DNA of 64,000 nt. Source: Sediminibacterium ginsengisoli. GTDB taxonomy: Bacteria > Bacteroidota > Bacteroidia > Chitinophagales > Chitinophagaceae. Where the stretch lies: positions 8,586-72,585 of the forward strand of contig NZ_FUWH01000009.1 of NCBI RefSeq assembly GCF_900167075.1, read 5' to 3'. Positions 8,321 to 18,705 of the stretch are shown one piece after another. Position 1 is the first letter of the stretch; the number at the start of each line of letters is the position of its first letter. A program made the position numbers and the translations under genes. Below the pieces are notes generated by a model that had not been told where the DNA came from, did no database searches, and worked only from the letters and a program-made list of their open reading frames with translations.

Positions 8321-10354
8321 TTATCCCAGCACAATAGCGGCCAAAGGCGGCAGGTTGAGGTTCAGCAACTGCCCGCCATCGTTTGCCGGACTTGCTGTAA
8401 TTGCAGGATTCTGTAAATCACCGGTACCCCAGAAACTTTTTGAATCACTATTGAACAGTTCTTTCCAGGTTTTATTACCCTGTACAGTGATCTGCCAGCC
8501 AGGCCTTGCAACGGGTGTCATATTCAGTATGATGAGCAGATCATTCTCCGGATCGTTTCCTTTACGCTGGTAGGCGATCACGGATTCGCTCCTGTGGTTC
8601 AGGTCTACCCAGGCAAAACCGTCAGGCTTGAATTGTTTCTCATATAATGCAGGTTGCGAACGGTAAAGATGATTGAGCTGCTGTACGCAATACTGCATGC
8701 CTGCATGGCTGTCGTATTTCAGCAATTCCCACTGGAGCTCGCTTTTATAATTCCACTCTGCTGTTGCCCCGAACTCATTGCCCATAAAAAGCAATTTGGC
8801 GCCGGGATGTGTGAACATATAAGTATACAGCAAACGCAGGTTGGCAAATTTCTGCCATTCATCGCCGGGCATTTTATACAGCATGGGGCTTTTGCCGTGC
8901 ACTACTTCATCATGACTTAAGGGCAGCATGAAATGTTCATCATAAAAATACATCATGCTGAAGGTGAATTTATCCTGGTGAAATTGCCTGTAGATCGGAT
9001 CTTCCTTAAAATAATCCAGTGTATCGTGCATCCAGCCCATCATCCATTTCATACCAAAGCCTAGCCCGTCCTCGTAAGTTGGCTTACTGATGCGTGGCCA
9101 GTCTGTCGCTTCTTCCGCAATTACCTGTATGGCGGGAAAATCGCGGTATAAGGTTTCGTTGAGATCTTTCACAAATGCGATCGCTTCTATATTGCCGTTG
9201 CCACCGAACTCGTTCGGCTCCCAGGCCCCTTCCTCACGGCTGTATTCCAGACGGAGCATAGAACTTACCGCATCCACACGCAGTCCGTCTGCATGAAAAC
9301 GATCGCACCAGAAACGTGCACTGCTGATGAGAAAGGATTTTACTTCTCCGCGTTTATAATTAAATATATAAGAGTTCCAGTCGGGATGATAACCTTTACG
9401 CATATCCGCATATTCATAAGTATGGGTACCATCGAACATGAAAAGCCCGTGTGCATCGTACGGAAAATGCGACGGCACCCAATCGAGGATCACGCCAATC
9501 CCCTCCTGGTGTAAAGCATCTACCAGTGCTGCAAATTCCTGCGGGGTACCGAAACGGGATGTGGGTGCAAAATATCCTGCACCCTGGTAACCCCAGCTGC
9601 CATCGTAAGGATGTTCCATCACGGGCATGAACTCAACATGAGTGAAGCCCATTTTCTTTACATAAGGCACCAGCCGCTCCCTTGCCTGGTCATAGGTGTT
9701 ATAGGCGTTCTCATTATTCTTATCGGGCCGCATCCAGCTGCCAAGATGCACTTCATATACCGAAAAAGGTGCATTCAAAGCATTATGTGCTGCCCTGCTC
9801 TCCATCCAGCCTGCATCCTGCCATGCATAATCCGTTTGCCAGGTGATGGAAGCGGTTGCAGGTCTCAGCTCCCAGAAATGCGCAAAAGGATCGCCTTTGT
9901 CGAGTCTGATCCCTTTGTAGCCATGGATATGATATTTATAGGCAACACCTTTTCCTATGTTCGGAATAAATCCTTCCCAGATGCCGGAGCTGTCCTGCCT
10001 TACACTTAACGGATGCGATTGCCGGTTCCAACTATTGAAATCACCGGCCACACTTACATACGTAGCATTGGGAGCCCATACGGCGAAATAAGTGCCGGGT
10101 GTATTCAGTACTTCGAGTTGTGTGTTGCCGAAGTATTCGTAAAGATTATAATGTGTCCCGTTTTGAAAATTGGCAATAGCATCATCGGTGAACCGCGAAT
10201 AGTTCCAGACGGGCTGCCGTGTATCTATAAAATGCTGTTCTTCATATTTAAGTGACGCAGTTATTCCAACCTTTCGGACGTCCGATTCTCTTATTCGGGG
10301 GTTATTTTTTGCATGCAAGGCATCTTTTTGTCTTTCATCAGCATTTGAAGCCAT
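8321..10354 (-). CDS. glgB: 1,4-alpha-glucan branching enzyme
   Basis: Glycogen branching enzyme (GH13) that transfers alpha-1,4 chains to alpha-1,6 positions. In its 677 aa, an N-terminal CBM48/E-set domain (about 75-165, FAVWAPNATYVSVAGDFN) precedes the (beta/alpha)8 barrel. The catalytic set is visible: nucleophile Asp361 in DGLRVDAVSSML, acid/base Glu414 in VIAEEATDWP, and Asp482 in LSHDEVVHGK. The C-terminal all-beta domain follows (SVIAYQRKGND). The first ~60 residues are a charged extension. No glgA, glgC or glgP is adjacent; a second, smaller GH13 enzyme lies at 59 kb. Confidence 0.95.
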   Translation of the reverse strand: MASNADERQKDALHAKNNPRIRESDVRKVGITASLKYEEQHFIDTRQPVWNYSRFTDDAIANFQNGTHYNLYEYFGNTQLEVLNTPGTYFAVWAPNATYVSVAGDFNSWNRQSHPLSVRQDSSGIWEGFIPNIGKGVAYKYHIHGYKGIRLDKGDPFAHFWELRPATASITWQTDYAWQDAGWMESRAAHNALNAPFSVYEVHLGSWMRPDKNNENAYNTYDQARERLVPYVKKMGFTHVEFMPVMEHPYDGSWGYQGAGYFAPTSRFGTPQEFAALVDALHQEGIGVILDWVPSHFPYDAHGLFMFDGTHTYEYADMRKGYHPDWNSYIFNYKRGEVKSFLISSARFWCDRFHADGLRVDAVSSMLRLEYSREEGAWEPNEFGGNGNIEAIAFVKDLNETLYRDFPAIQVIAEEATDWPRISKPTYEDGLGFGMKWMMGWMHDTLDYFKEDPIYRQFHQDKFTFSMMYFYDEHFMLPLSHDEVVHGKSPMLYKMPGDEWQKFANLRLLYTYMFTHPGAKLLFMGNEFGATAEWNYKSELQWELLKYDSHAGMQYCVQQLNHLYRSQPALYEKQFKPDGFAWVDLNHRSESVIAYQRKGNDPENDLLIILNMTPVARPGWQITVQGNKTWKELFNSDSKSFWGTGDLQNPAITASPANDGGQLLNLNLPPLAAIVLG

Positions 10355-10477
10355 ACATCACTCTTTAAAAAGATTAGGAATATGTTTAACATAAATTTGG
10401 GCGCTTTCCTTAGAACGTTCACCCAAGTTTATGGATTTTGCATGAAAATGCATCCAACTGTTTAACTGCTTAAAACT

Positions 10478-13240
10478 ATGAAGAAAACTGCTGCTTTTCT
10501 CACAATTATTTGTGCATTCCTATGCGCTTACTCGTACGGACAGGAATCTGTCGTTAAGGGGAATGTTACAGACACTGTCAGCAAACAACATCTTTACAAC
10601 GCTGTCATCACCCTTCAAAGGGCGAAGGATTCCGTGCTGGTAAAATACCTCCGTGCCGATGTAAAAGGCAATTTTGAGGCCAAAGTACCTGCCGGTAAAT
10701 ACCTGATGATGGTTAGTTATCCCGGTTATGTAGAAATGATCGATACGGTTGTGCTCTCACAGACACCGCTGGATATGGGCAGGATTGCCCTGAATACAAA
10801 AGCGCATCTTTTGCAGGAGGTGATCGTTAAACAGACCATCGCTCCTATCCGGATCAAAGGCGATACTACCATTTATATGGCAGACAGCTTCCGCGTTAAA
10901 CCGGGCGCTACCGTTGAAGACCTGCTGAAAGTGCTGCCCGGCATGACCGTTAACAGTAAAGGTGAAATCACCACACAGGGACAAAAAGTACAGAAAGTAT
11001 ATGTGGATGGCGATGAGTTCTTCGGCGACGATCCCACCATGGCAACCCAGAACCTGAACTCCAAAGACGTGGCCCAGGTACAGGTATTCGATAAAAAAAG
11101 CGACCAGGCAACACTTACGGGCATTGATGATGGTGAAAAACAGAAAGCCATCAATCTCGTTATGAAAGAAGATGCCAAAAAAGGTTATTTCGGAAAAGTG
11201 GAGGCGGGCACTGATTTCAATAAATATTACCAGGCCAAAGCAACCGCCAACCGTTTCACCAGCACCATGAAAGCAGGCGCTTACTTAACGGCCGACAGAA
11301 CAGGCCGTAACGGAATGAGCTGGGAAGAAATGCAGGATTTCGGCAATGTTACTACTGTAATGGACGGCGGTGATATGTATATGTATTCCGAAGGCGATGA
11401 ATTCAGCAGCTACAATACACAGGGTATCCCTGAGAACCTGCAGGGGTCATTGATGTACAATAAGAAATTCGGCAAGCTGAAAAGCAATATCACCAATAAC
11501 TATACCTACAACCACCAGAACCTGGCAGGCGAAAGTCTTACAGAGTCTACCTATATCCTGCCGGACAGTGTTTATTACAATAACCTCTACCAGCAGAACA
11601 AGAGCAGCAGGCTGAAGCATACCATCAATACCAAAAACGAGCTGAAACTCGATTCGAGCACTACCCTTACCATTAATGCAAGAGGTTCATGGGGCAGGTC
11701 TGAGCAGAACTCGCTCCGTAACGGTGAATACCTGAACAGCAAGTTCGACACTGTAAATACCAGCAGGCGGAATAACTATTCAAAGGGCGACAACAGCGCA
11801 CTGAAAGCAGATATTTTCCTGAAAAAAACACTGAACAAAGCAGGCACACGTTCATTCACTATCAGTACCGGTTTTACAAGAAATACATCAAACAGCGACG
11901 GGTACCTCACCAACAGGACGGATTATTACAATCCGGCGGGTTTTATCGATTCTTCACAACTGATCGATCAGCGTAAAACAGGGGAGAATTCTTCCAGCTC
12001 AATCCAGGCGCTGGCCAGCTATATCCAGCCATTGAGCAAAAAAATGTCGCTGAACCTGAACTATACTTTCAATACCAGCAACAGCGAGCAGGACAGCCGC
12101 TCTTTTGAAAAAAAGGCAGGTAAATATGATTCACTGAACCTGCTGTTCAGTAACCACTTCAAGTATGTGAACACTTCACATCGCGGAGGCCTGACCTTTA
12201 ACTATATCAATAAAAAAGTAACGGTTCGTGCAGGTCTTGCCGTACAGGAGCTGTCGCTGAAGCAGACCAATATCTATAAGGATTCTTCATTTGCGCGCGA
12301 CTTCACCAATTTCTTCCCGAGTGCCAACTTCCGCTGGAAGTTTTCCCAGACCGGTAATTTCAACCTGAACTATAATGGTAACACGCAGCAACCTTCGCTG
12401 AGCCAGTTACAGCCGATCCTGAACAACATCGATCCGCTGAACCTGACTATCGGTAACCCGAACCTGAAACCGGCATTCCGTCACAGTTTCAGCCTCAACC
12501 TGGGTGAATACAAAGTGCTGACCAACAGGAATATTTATTTCTATGCCAGTTATAACTTCACTGAAAATGCATTTACATCGAGAAGCGATGTGGATGATAA
12601 AGGTAAAAGGACCAACCAGACGGTGAATGTGGGCGGCAACTACGACTATTATACACAGCTCTCTTATGGCCGCCAGATCAAAGCCCTGAAACTCGATTTC
12701 AGTTTCGGTCCGCGTTTCAACGGAAGCCGCTATAAAAGCTTTATCAATTCAAAAGAGAACGTAACAAACTCATACAGCATTACACCATCATTAAGCCTGA
12801 ACAAATCCGTAGAAAAGAAATTCTATGCCTGGCTGTCTTATAATCCAACATTCAACCATTCAGAGTCCTCCGTTAACTCCGGAAGTGTAACTGAATACTG
12901 GATCCAGACGATCTATTTCGAACTGAACGTAAGTGCGGTAAAAGGCTGGGTACTGAATACGGATATCGATGCCAACTTCAGGCAGAAACTGTCTGCATCA
13001 GAAAGAAGCACCAATGCTTTTATCTGGAATGCATCACTGGAGAAAAAACTCTTCAAGAAACAGGACATCACTGCTATTTTCTCTGTGAATGATATCCTGA
13101 ACCAGCGTATTGGTTTCAGCAGAAGTATCAACAGCAACTTCATTACGCAGAACACCTATACTACTGTAGGGAACTATGTTATGTTATCGCTCCGCTGGAA
13201 GTTCAACAAGAACAAAAAGCAAAACGAGGACGAAGACTAA
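10478..13240 (+). CDS. TonB-type outer-membrane beta-barrel protein with CarboxypepD_reg domain
   Basis: A 920-aa outer-membrane protein. The signal peptide is about residues 1-21 (ending AYSYGQ). A carboxypeptidase-regulatory-like beta-sandwich follows at about 24-100 (VVKGNVTDTVSKQ), then a plug-like region (TVEDLLKVLPGMTVNSKGEI, VYVDGDEFFGDD) and a long C-terminal barrel with alternating Tyr/Asn/Ser strands (NNYTYNHQN, FNLNYNGNTQQPS). The last strand ends YVMLSLRWKF followed by a polar tail of about ten residues. It resembles the 'outer membrane beta-barrel family' that accompanies GLPGLI proteins, and a GLPGLI gene follows 42 bases downstream. The substrate is unknown. Confidence 0.85.
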   Translation: MKKTAAFLTIICAFLCAYSYGQESVVKGNVTDTVSKQHLYNAVITLQRAKDSVLVKYLRADVKGNFEAKVPAGKYLMMVSYPGYVEMIDTVVLSQTPLDMGRIALNTKAHLLQEVIVKQTIAPIRIKGDTTIYMADSFRVKPGATVEDLLKVLPGMTVNSKGEITTQGQKVQKVYVDGDEFFGDDPTMATQNLNSKDVAQVQVFDKKSDQATLTGIDDGEKQKAINLVMKEDAKKGYFGKVEAGTDFNKYYQAKATANRFTSTMKAGAYLTADRTGRNGMSWEEMQDFGNVTTVMDGGDMYMYSEGDEFSSYNTQGIPENLQGSLMYNKKFGKLKSNITNNYTYNHQNLAGESLTESTYILPDSVYYNNLYQQNKSSRLKHTINTKNELKLDSSTTLTINARGSWGRSEQNSLRNGEYLNSKFDTVNTSRRNNYSKGDNSALKADIFLKKTLNKAGTRSFTISTGFTRNTSNSDGYLTNRTDYYNPAGFIDSSQLIDQRKTGENSSSSIQALASYIQPLSKKMSLNLNYTFNTSNSEQDSRSFEKKAGKYDSLNLLFSNHFKYVNTSHRGGLTFNYINKKVTVRAGLAVQELSLKQTNIYKDSSFARDFTNFFPSANFRWKFSQTGNFNLNYNGNTQQPSLSQLQPILNNIDPLNLTIGNPNLKPAFRHSFSLNLGEYKVLTNRNIYFYASYNFTENAFTSRSDVDDKGKRTNQTVNVGGNYDYYTQLSYGRQIKALKLDFSFGPRFNGSRYKSFINSKENVTNSYSITPSLSLNKSVEKKFYAWLSYNPTFNHSESSVNSGSVTEYWIQTIYFELNVSAVKGWVLNTDIDANFRQKLSASERSTNAFIWNASLEKKLFKKQDITAIFSVNDILNQRIGFSRSINSNFITQNTYTTVGNYVMLSLRWKFNKNKKQNEDED

Positions 13241-13282
13241 TCATCCATTTATCTAACGCATACATACTTATAAATAACCGAT

Positions 13283-14023
13283 ATGAAATCTGCACTTGTA
13301 ATACTTTTCACCCTGTTTGCTTTTGCAGCAGGCGCGCAGACACAGTTCATTACCCAGGGTAAGATCGAATTTGAGAAAAAACTGAATATCCATAAGGAGA
13401 TCGAAGGGGATTCATGGTACGATAACTTCAAGGATAAGATCCCCAAGTTCCAGACCACTTATTTCAATCTTTATTTTAAAGACGGCAAAACACGTTATGA
13501 AAAAGGCCGCGACAGCGATGAGCCAACCGCCAATAATTTCTGGGGTGAAGACCGTACTATCGATGACATCGTTTACAACGACCTGAATGCAGGCACATTC
13601 CAGAAAAAGCAGAAAGTATACGAACAGAATTTCCTGCTGTCGGATTCTATCCGCAAGATCGACTGGAAGCTGATCAATGAGACCCGCGACATTGCCGGTT
13701 TCGAATGCCGTAAAGCAGTAGGTTTTATCCTGGACACGCTTTACATCATCGCTTTCTATACCGACCAGATCCCTGTAAGCGGCGGCCCGCTCTCTTATGG
13801 TAACCTGCCCGGTATGATCATGGGTATCGCGGTTCCAAGGCTCAACCTCACCATCATGGCTACCAAACTGGAAATGATAGAGCCTAAAAACGAAAAACTC
13901 ATGCCGCCTGCTCCCGGCAAACTGAAGAAGACCGACTATAAAGAATTAACCTCAACCATGCAGAAAGCCATGGCCGACTGGGGCCGGTATGGGCGGAAGA
14001 ATTTGCTGAACTTTTTATTGTAG
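13283..14023 (+). CDS. GLPGLI family exported protein
   Basis: A 246-aa exported protein with a signal peptide of about 18 residues (ending AAGAQ). The family's defining GLPGLI motif appears as NLPGMI in [12 protein letters not shown] at about residues 172-183, a conservative variant. Also typical are the early GKIEFEKK strand and the FECRKA segment after a Trp-Lys. GLPGLI proteins are known only as exported proteins, often encoded beside TonB-like receptors, as here. Function is unestablished; coupling with the upstream barrel is inferred from the short spacing and shared strand. Confidence 0.85.
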   Translation: MKSALVILFTLFAFAAGAQTQFITQGKIEFEKKLNIHKEIEGDSWYDNFKDKIPKFQTTYFNLYFKDGKTRYEKGRDSDEPTANNFWGEDRTIDDIVYNDLNAGTFQKKQKVYEQNFLLSDSIRKIDWKLINETRDIAGFECRKAVGFILDTLYIIAFYTDQIPVSGGPLSYGNLPGMIMGIAVPRLNLTIMATKLEMIEPKNEKLMPPAPGKLKKTDYKELTSTMQKAMADWGRYGRKNLLNFLL

Positions 14024-14190
14024 GGGTGAGGGCGAAGTGAGGGGGAACTGCGTTCCGGTGAGGGTGAGTGAGGAAAACTTATACTATAATACAAACATAA
14101 AAAAACGTCCTCCGGGACGTTTTTTTATGTCCCCTCACTTCGCATTCACTTCGCCCTCACTTCTCCCTCACCCACCCCCACTCACCTCGC
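14023..14190. repeat. G-rich / C-rich inverted repeat flanking a terminator
   Basis: The left half (to about 14074) is purine-rich with reiterated GTGAGGG/GAAGTGAGGG. The right half (14131-14190) is the pyrimidine complement. Exact inverted matches include GTGAGGGCGAAGTGA (14026-14040) with TCACTTCGCCCTCAC (14146-14160), and GCGAAGTGAGGGG (14032-14044) with CCCCTCACTTCGC (14131-14143). Because the unit repeats, several registers can pair. The GLPGLI terminator sits in the centre, so the whole could form a large nested hairpin. Confidence 0.75.
14105..14127 (+). terminator. Intrinsic terminator after GLPGLI gene
   Basis: ACGTCC/GGACGT stem, extended by flanking A/T pairs, with a TCCG loop and seven T. 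It also works in the reverse direction because A7 precedes the stem. Confidence 0.8.
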
Positions 14191-14249
14191 CTTCTCCCCA
14201 TCCCACCGCACTTTCTCCCGTATTTCTCAAAACTCAATACCTTTACCCC

Positions 14250-14969
14250 ATGACGAAACTCAGCGTGAACATTAATAAGTTCGCTACTTTAAGGAACAGC
14301 AGGGGCGGCAACAATCCTGATGTGGTGAAAGCTGCAACGGATGCAGAACGTTTTGGTGCAGATGGCGTAACGGTACACCCCCGGCCCGATGAACGGCATA
14401 TACGCTACCAGGATGTGAGAGATATAAGGAAGATCATTACTACCGAATTCAATATTGAAGGCAACCCCAAAGAACAGTCGTTTATCGATCTGGTGCTGGA
14501 AACAAAGCCACACCAGGTTACACTGGTTCCGGATGCACTGGGGCAGCTTACCAGCAATCATGGCTGGGATACGGTTGGCAACAGGGATTACCTGGAAACC
14601 GTGATCAGGCTGTTTAAAGATGCCGGCATACGCGTATCCGTATTTGTAGACCCAGTAGTGGCGATGGTGGAAGGCGCTATGCTGACAGGCGCAGACCGCA
14701 TTGAACTCTATACGGAAGCTTATGCCCATGGTTTTGCAGCAGGTAACAAAGAAGCTGCCATAGCTCCTTATCTCACTGCGGCCGCAAGAGCAAAAGAACT
14801 TGGCCTGGGCCTGAATGCCGGTCATGACCTTGATCTGACCAACCTGCAGTATCTCAAACAACAGATCCCATGGCTGGATGAAGTAAGTATCGGTCACGCA
14901 CTGGTCTGTGATGCACTTTACCTGGGTTATGAGAATACCGTTCAGTTATACAAGCGACAACTGCAATAA
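14250..14969 (+). CDS. pdxJ: Pyridoxine 5'-phosphate synthase
   Basis: Last step of DXP-dependent vitamin B6 synthesis: condenses 3-amino-2-oxopropyl phosphate with DXP to give pyridoxine phosphate. The 239-aa TIM-barrel protein begins [19 protein letters not shown], the family's substrate-binding start. It carries [32 protein letters not shown] and the C-terminal LNAGHDL and EVSIGHALV segments, all typical. The start is the ATG before TKLSVN: the longer upstream frame reads through the terminator and a low-complexity Pro/Ser stretch that cannot be part of the enzyme. No other pdx gene is in the window. Confidence 0.95.
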   Translation: MTKLSVNINKFATLRNSRGGNNPDVVKAATDAERFGADGVTVHPRPDERHIRYQDVRDIRKIITTEFNIEGNPKEQSFIDLVLETKPHQVTLVPDALGQLTSNHGWDTVGNRDYLETVIRLFKDAGIRVSVFVDPVVAMVEGAMLTGADRIELYTEAYAHGFAAGNKEAAIAPYLTAAARAKELGLGLNAGHDLDLTNLQYLKQQIPWLDEVSIGHALVCDALYLGYENTVQLYKRQLQ

Positions 14970-15020
14970 ATAAACAACGGTTCATCGGGGCCGAAGCTTA
15001 TCTTTAAAGCAAATACGCAC

Positions 15021-16430
15021 GTGAGAACCTGTCTTAGTCTGCTCTTCTGTTTTCTCGCCGCCAGTTTGCCGGCGCAGAAAATCAAGCCTGTTCTGCCGTT
15101 ACCATCAGCAGACCAGCTGAAATGGCATGAGAAGGAATTTTATCTTTTCATGCATTTCGGGCCCAACACATTTACCAATAAGGAATGGGGCGATGGCAAG
15201 GAGAAACCTTCCGATTTCAACCCTTCCGACCTGGATTGCCGCCAGTGGGCACGTATTGCAAAACAAAGCGGTGCCAAAGGTATTATCATAACCGCCAAAC
15301 ACCATGACGGTTTCAGTCTCTGGCCCAGCAGGCAAAGTACACACACCGTGAGGGAAAGCAGCTGGAAGAATGGCAAAGGAGATGTGCTGAAAGAACTATC
15401 AGAAGCCTGCCGGCTGGAGGGGATTGAAATGGGCGTTTATATTTCGCCCTGGGACAGAAATCATCCTGCTTACGGAACACCCGCCTATAACGATGTATAC
15501 ATTGCCACCATGAAGGAGCTGCTCACACAATACGGGCCATTTTTTGAATTATGGTGGGATGGCGCCAATGGCGAAGGGCCGGACGGACGTAAACAGGTCT
15601 ATGATTTTAATCGTTTTGAAGCAGCCGCATTCAGCCTGCAGCCACACCTGGTCATATTCAGCGATATCGGCCCGGGCGCACGCTGGGTGGGTAATGAAAA
15701 AGGGCTGATCGGCAGCACCAACTGGAACCTGCTGGATACAGCCGGTTTTAAAAGAGGTCATGGCGCACCACCGGAAGACACGCTTAACCGCGGTAATATG
15801 TATGGCAGGAACTGGATCCCTGCAGAAGCCGATGTGTCGATCAGGCCGGGCTGGTTTTACAGGAGCAGTGAAGACAGCAAAGTAAAACAGCCGGCAGAAC
15901 TATTCAATATCTACCTGCACTCCGTAGGTAACGGCGGGAACCTTTTGCTCAATGTACCGCCCGACATGCGCGGTCATATCCACGAAGCAGATTCGGCCGC
16001 ACTGATGGGGCTTGCCACATTGGTAAAACAGGCATTCAAAGATGACCTGCTGCAGGGAAGCCGGCTTAAAGCCAATACAGGTAACCAGGCAAGACTCAAA
16101 CTGCTCACAGACCATAATATCGATACCTGGTGGGCATCGGGTAAACAACAGGGAACCGTGATCGAAATTCAACTGAAGGAAAAGAAAAAGATCAATACAC
16201 TGGTGCTGGAAGAAATGATCTCTTACGGTCAAAGAGTGATCTCTTTCAGCATAGATTGCCGTAACGGTACAGCATACCAGACCGTTTTTGAAGGCAGTAC
16301 CATCGGAAGGAAAAAGATAGCCGTGTTTCAGGGGCAGGAAACCGACAGGATCCGGATCAGGATAAACGATACAAAAGCAGAGCCGGTATTGCGTGGAATA
16401 GCGGCTTACAATATCCCGTTCAGACCTTGA
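15021..16430 (+). CDS. Alpha-L-fucosidase (GH29), exported
   Basis: A 469-aa glycosidase with a GTG start and a signal peptide of about 18 residues (ending SLPAQ). The GH29 barrel is marked by FMHFGPNTFTNKEWGDG, the TAKHHDGFSLWPS motif (His94/His95) and the nucleophile in ELWWDGANGEG (Asp180). The C-terminal ~110 residues form a beta-rich, discoidin-like domain (DTWWASGKQQGTVIEIQ). It removes alpha-fucose from glycans and probably acts in the periplasm or outside. It is not part of a visible polysaccharide-utilisation locus, since no SusC/SusD pair is adjacent. The acid/base residue cannot be assigned by eye. Confidence 0.9.
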   Translation: MRTCLSLLFCFLAASLPAQKIKPVLPLPSADQLKWHEKEFYLFMHFGPNTFTNKEWGDGKEKPSDFNPSDLDCRQWARIAKQSGAKGIIITAKHHDGFSLWPSRQSTHTVRESSWKNGKGDVLKELSEACRLEGIEMGVYISPWDRNHPAYGTPAYNDVYIATMKELLTQYGPFFELWWDGANGEGPDGRKQVYDFNRFEAAAFSLQPHLVIFSDIGPGARWVGNEKGLIGSTNWNLLDTAGFKRGHGAPPEDTLNRGNMYGRNWIPAEADVSIRPGWFYRSSEDSKVKQPAELFNIYLHSVGNGGNLLLNVPPDMRGHIHEADSAALMGLATLVKQAFKDDLLQGSRLKANTGNQARLKLLTDHNIDTWWASGKQQGTVIEIQLKEKKKINTLVLEEMISYGQRVISFSIDCRNGTAYQTVFEGSTIGRKKIAVFQGQETDRIRIRINDTKAEPVLRGIAAYNIPFRP

Positions 16431-16490
16431 CAATAAAGCCTGTTCAGCTATTGCGCATTTACAATTATCTTGCGTGCATATTTCAATCTT

Positions 16491-17012
16491 ATGGCAACAT
16501 CACAACCAATCGTAGGTATTATTATGGGAAGCGACAGCGACCTGAACATCATGCAGGCTGCTGCTGAAATGCTGCAACATTTCAATATTCCTTTTGAACT
16601 TACCGTAGTATCTGCACACAGAACCCCGTTACGGATGGTTGATTATGCCACAGGTGCGAGAGCGAGAGGTTTACAGGTGATCATTGCCGGGGCCGGTGGT
16701 GCGGCGCATTTACCGGGGATGGTTGCAGCCATTACTTCATTACCTGTGATCGGCGTTCCTATCAAATCTTCCAATTCAATCGATGGCTGGGATTCTGTAC
16801 TGTCTATCCTGCAGATGCCAAACGGCGTTCCTGTGGCAACGGTAGCCCTGAATGCGGCCAAGAATGCAGGTATTCTCGCTGCACAGATCATCGGCAGCAC
16901 AGATCAGACCGTAGCTGCTGCAATGGATGCATACAAAGCCCAGCTCAACAACGAAGTGAACGAAAAAGTGAACAGATTAAAGCAGGACTGGAACAACGGC
17001 TTCGATCAGTAA
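16491..17012 (+). CDS. purE: N5-carboxyaminoimidazole ribonucleotide mutase
   Basis: Purine synthesis: rearranges N5-CAIR to CAIR (class I PurE). The 173-aa protein shows the [12 protein letters not shown] phosphate loop, the VSAHRTP motif with the catalytic His, [12 protein letters not shown] and the [15 protein letters not shown] segment. The start is the ATG before ATSQPIVGI: the in-frame codon 21 bases upstream adds a sequence outside the family. The usual partner purK is not adjacent. It is convergent with bshC with a four-base gap. Confidence 0.95.
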   Translation: MATSQPIVGIIMGSDSDLNIMQAAAEMLQHFNIPFELTVVSAHRTPLRMVDYATGARARGLQVIIAGAGGAAHLPGMVAAITSLPVIGVPIKSSNSIDGWDSVLSILQMPNGVPVATVALNAAKNAGILAAQIIGSTDQTVAAAMDAYKAQLNNEVNEKVNRLKQDWNNGFDQ

Positions 17013-17016
17013 ACAA

Positions 17017-18636
17017 TTATTTTCCGTTACCGGCAACCGTAAGTATGGTAAATTCCTGGCGCAACCCCTCCGATTGATCGAGGATCAGGTTCAGCCAGCT
17101 TCGGCCGTATTTGGCATACCATAAAGCCATATTCTCTACTCTTTCCTGGAGGTTATTGCCAGGGAAGACTTGCGCACGTAAGGTCTGCAGCTGACGTTGC
17201 TGTGTGTCGAATTTCGTTTTTTCTGCCCGCAGCATTTTTTTCTCCAGCTCTTGTAAACGGCTGATGGCTTTTTCCTGCAATGCTTTTACATGCGGCACCA
17301 GTGTGGCATCGATCTTACCGGCCAGCCCTGCAAGCTTGTGGTAATAATTCTCAGCTTCGCTGATCTCGTCCGTTAACTGCAGCTGGTGATCCGAATGACG
17401 CCCGACAAGACGATTCATCAGTTCGTGTTCTGATTGAAATAACTCATCCGGCGTAAAGCCCAATGATTCTGTTTTATGCAGTTGTTCTTCAGATAACAAC
17501 AGGAAGGAATTACGCAGCACCAAAACGGGATAAGGTACATTCACTGCATCAAAAACATCTTTCAGTTCCAGCCAGTAAGCCAGTTCTCCGCCTCCGCCTA
17601 TGAATGCAACATCGGGCAATACCGTTTCCTGGAAAGCGCCGCGCAGAATTACGTTGGCACTGAAGCGTTCAGGATGCTGCTGCAATTCCTGCAGTATTTC
17701 CTCTTTCGAGAACGACAGATCCAGTGCTTTCACATCGTATTTATCACCCTGCGCCTCTTTTTCTATCCGTTCTCTTTTATCATCCAGCAGGTAAAAAAGA
17801 TTGATGTCCCTTCCTCCTGCCTGCACTTTGTAGTTGCTCTTTAACCGGTCGATGGTATCTGCTACCAGGCGGTGTGAAAAACCTTCTTCCAGCTCTTTTT
17901 TCACTACATCATGAAAAGCGGTTTTCAATCTGGCGTGATCAGGGATGAGCACTACCAGCCCGTAAGAACCAAACAGCGCATTCACCAGTTCAAGGGTTGC
18001 CTGCTGGATGGTCTTTCCCTCCGTATAACATTGCTGCAACAGACTGATCAGTTCTTCACCGTGCGGCAATACACCAACCTGTCCGTGTATTGCATTCAGG
18101 ATCTTGATCAGCGCCTTGTCTACTTTCATGCGGCCAACCGCACCGGTTTGCTTGGTTTCCCATACCAGTTTTTGCCCGCCAACATTAATATAGCCAAGTT
18201 CTTCCAGATCTGCATCTTCACTCCCCATGTAATAAACTGGCACAAAACGGGCATCGCTGATCTGTTCATTCAGTTCGGCGGCGAGTTTTACGGCATGTAA
18301 TATTTTATAGATAAAGTAAAGAGGACCGGTAAATATATTGGGTTGATGTGCCGTAGTGATGGTGAAGGTATTCTCATTTTCCAGCAGCCCGATGTTCTTC
18401 GCAAGTTCTCCGGAAACAGGTAATCCTTCGTATTGACTGAGGAGTACTTCTTTCAGTAATGTTCTGGGTGTGGCAAAGTTCTTCCTTGCGGCTATTGCGG
18501 CTTTAATACCTTCCAGATCGGGCTGGTGCCTGTAAAAAGGGCTTAGGGCCGGCTCACGATGCAGGTAATCTGAAACTGTTCTGGAAAAATAACCTGTACT
18601 GCCATAGGGTACATGGAGAGAAGTAGACTTCATCAT
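17017..18636 (-). CDS. bshC: Bacillithiol biosynthesis cysteine-adding enzyme
   Basis: Adds cysteine to glucosaminyl-malate, the last step of bacillithiol synthesis. The 539-aa protein has the BshC plan: an N-terminal Rossmann-like core (TITTAHQPNIFTGPLYFIYKILHAV, VPVYYMGSEDADLEE), a helical middle, a conserved FIGGGGELAYWLELKDVF segment and a C-terminal coiled coil (LQEKAISRLQELEKKML) used for dimerisation. Start chosen at the first of two adjacent ATGs: the upstream in-frame TTG lies inside an exact TAATTTTG promoter element. The mRNA may be nearly leaderless. ypdA, the putative bacillithiol-disulfide reductase, lies 7 kb away; bshA and bshB are not in the window. Confidence 0.93.
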   Translation of the reverse strand: MMKSTSLHVPYGSTGYFSRTVSDYLHREPALSPFYRHQPDLEGIKAAIAARKNFATPRTLLKEVLLSQYEGLPVSGELAKNIGLLENENTFTITTAHQPNIFTGPLYFIYKILHAVKLAAELNEQISDARFVPVYYMGSEDADLEELGYINVGGQKLVWETKQTGAVGRMKVDKALIKILNAIHGQVGVLPHGEELISLLQQCYTEGKTIQQATLELVNALFGSYGLVVLIPDHARLKTAFHDVVKKELEEGFSHRLVADTIDRLKSNYKVQAGGRDINLFYLLDDKRERIEKEAQGDKYDVKALDLSFSKEEILQELQQHPERFSANVILRGAFQETVLPDVAFIGGGGELAYWLELKDVFDAVNVPYPVLVLRNSFLLLSEEQLHKTESLGFTPDELFQSEHELMNRLVGRHSDHQLQLTDEISEAENYYHKLAGLAGKIDATLVPHVKALQEKAISRLQELEKKMLRAEKTKFDTQQRQLQTLRAQVFPGNNLQERVENMALWYAKYGRSWLNLILDQSEGLRQEFTILTVAGNGK

Positions 18637-18642
18637 AAGCCG

Positions 18643-18650
18643 CAAAATTA
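18643..18650 (-). promoter_or_regulatory. Bacteroidetes -7 element for bshC
   Basis: Exact TAATTTTG on the minus strand, six bases before the first bshC ATG. No TTG lies at standard spacing. Confidence 0.55.
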
Positions 18651-18705
18651 CAATTTACTGCCAACCACCGTTTCCATTCAAATAATAAATCAGGCAGCGG
18701 CCCGG

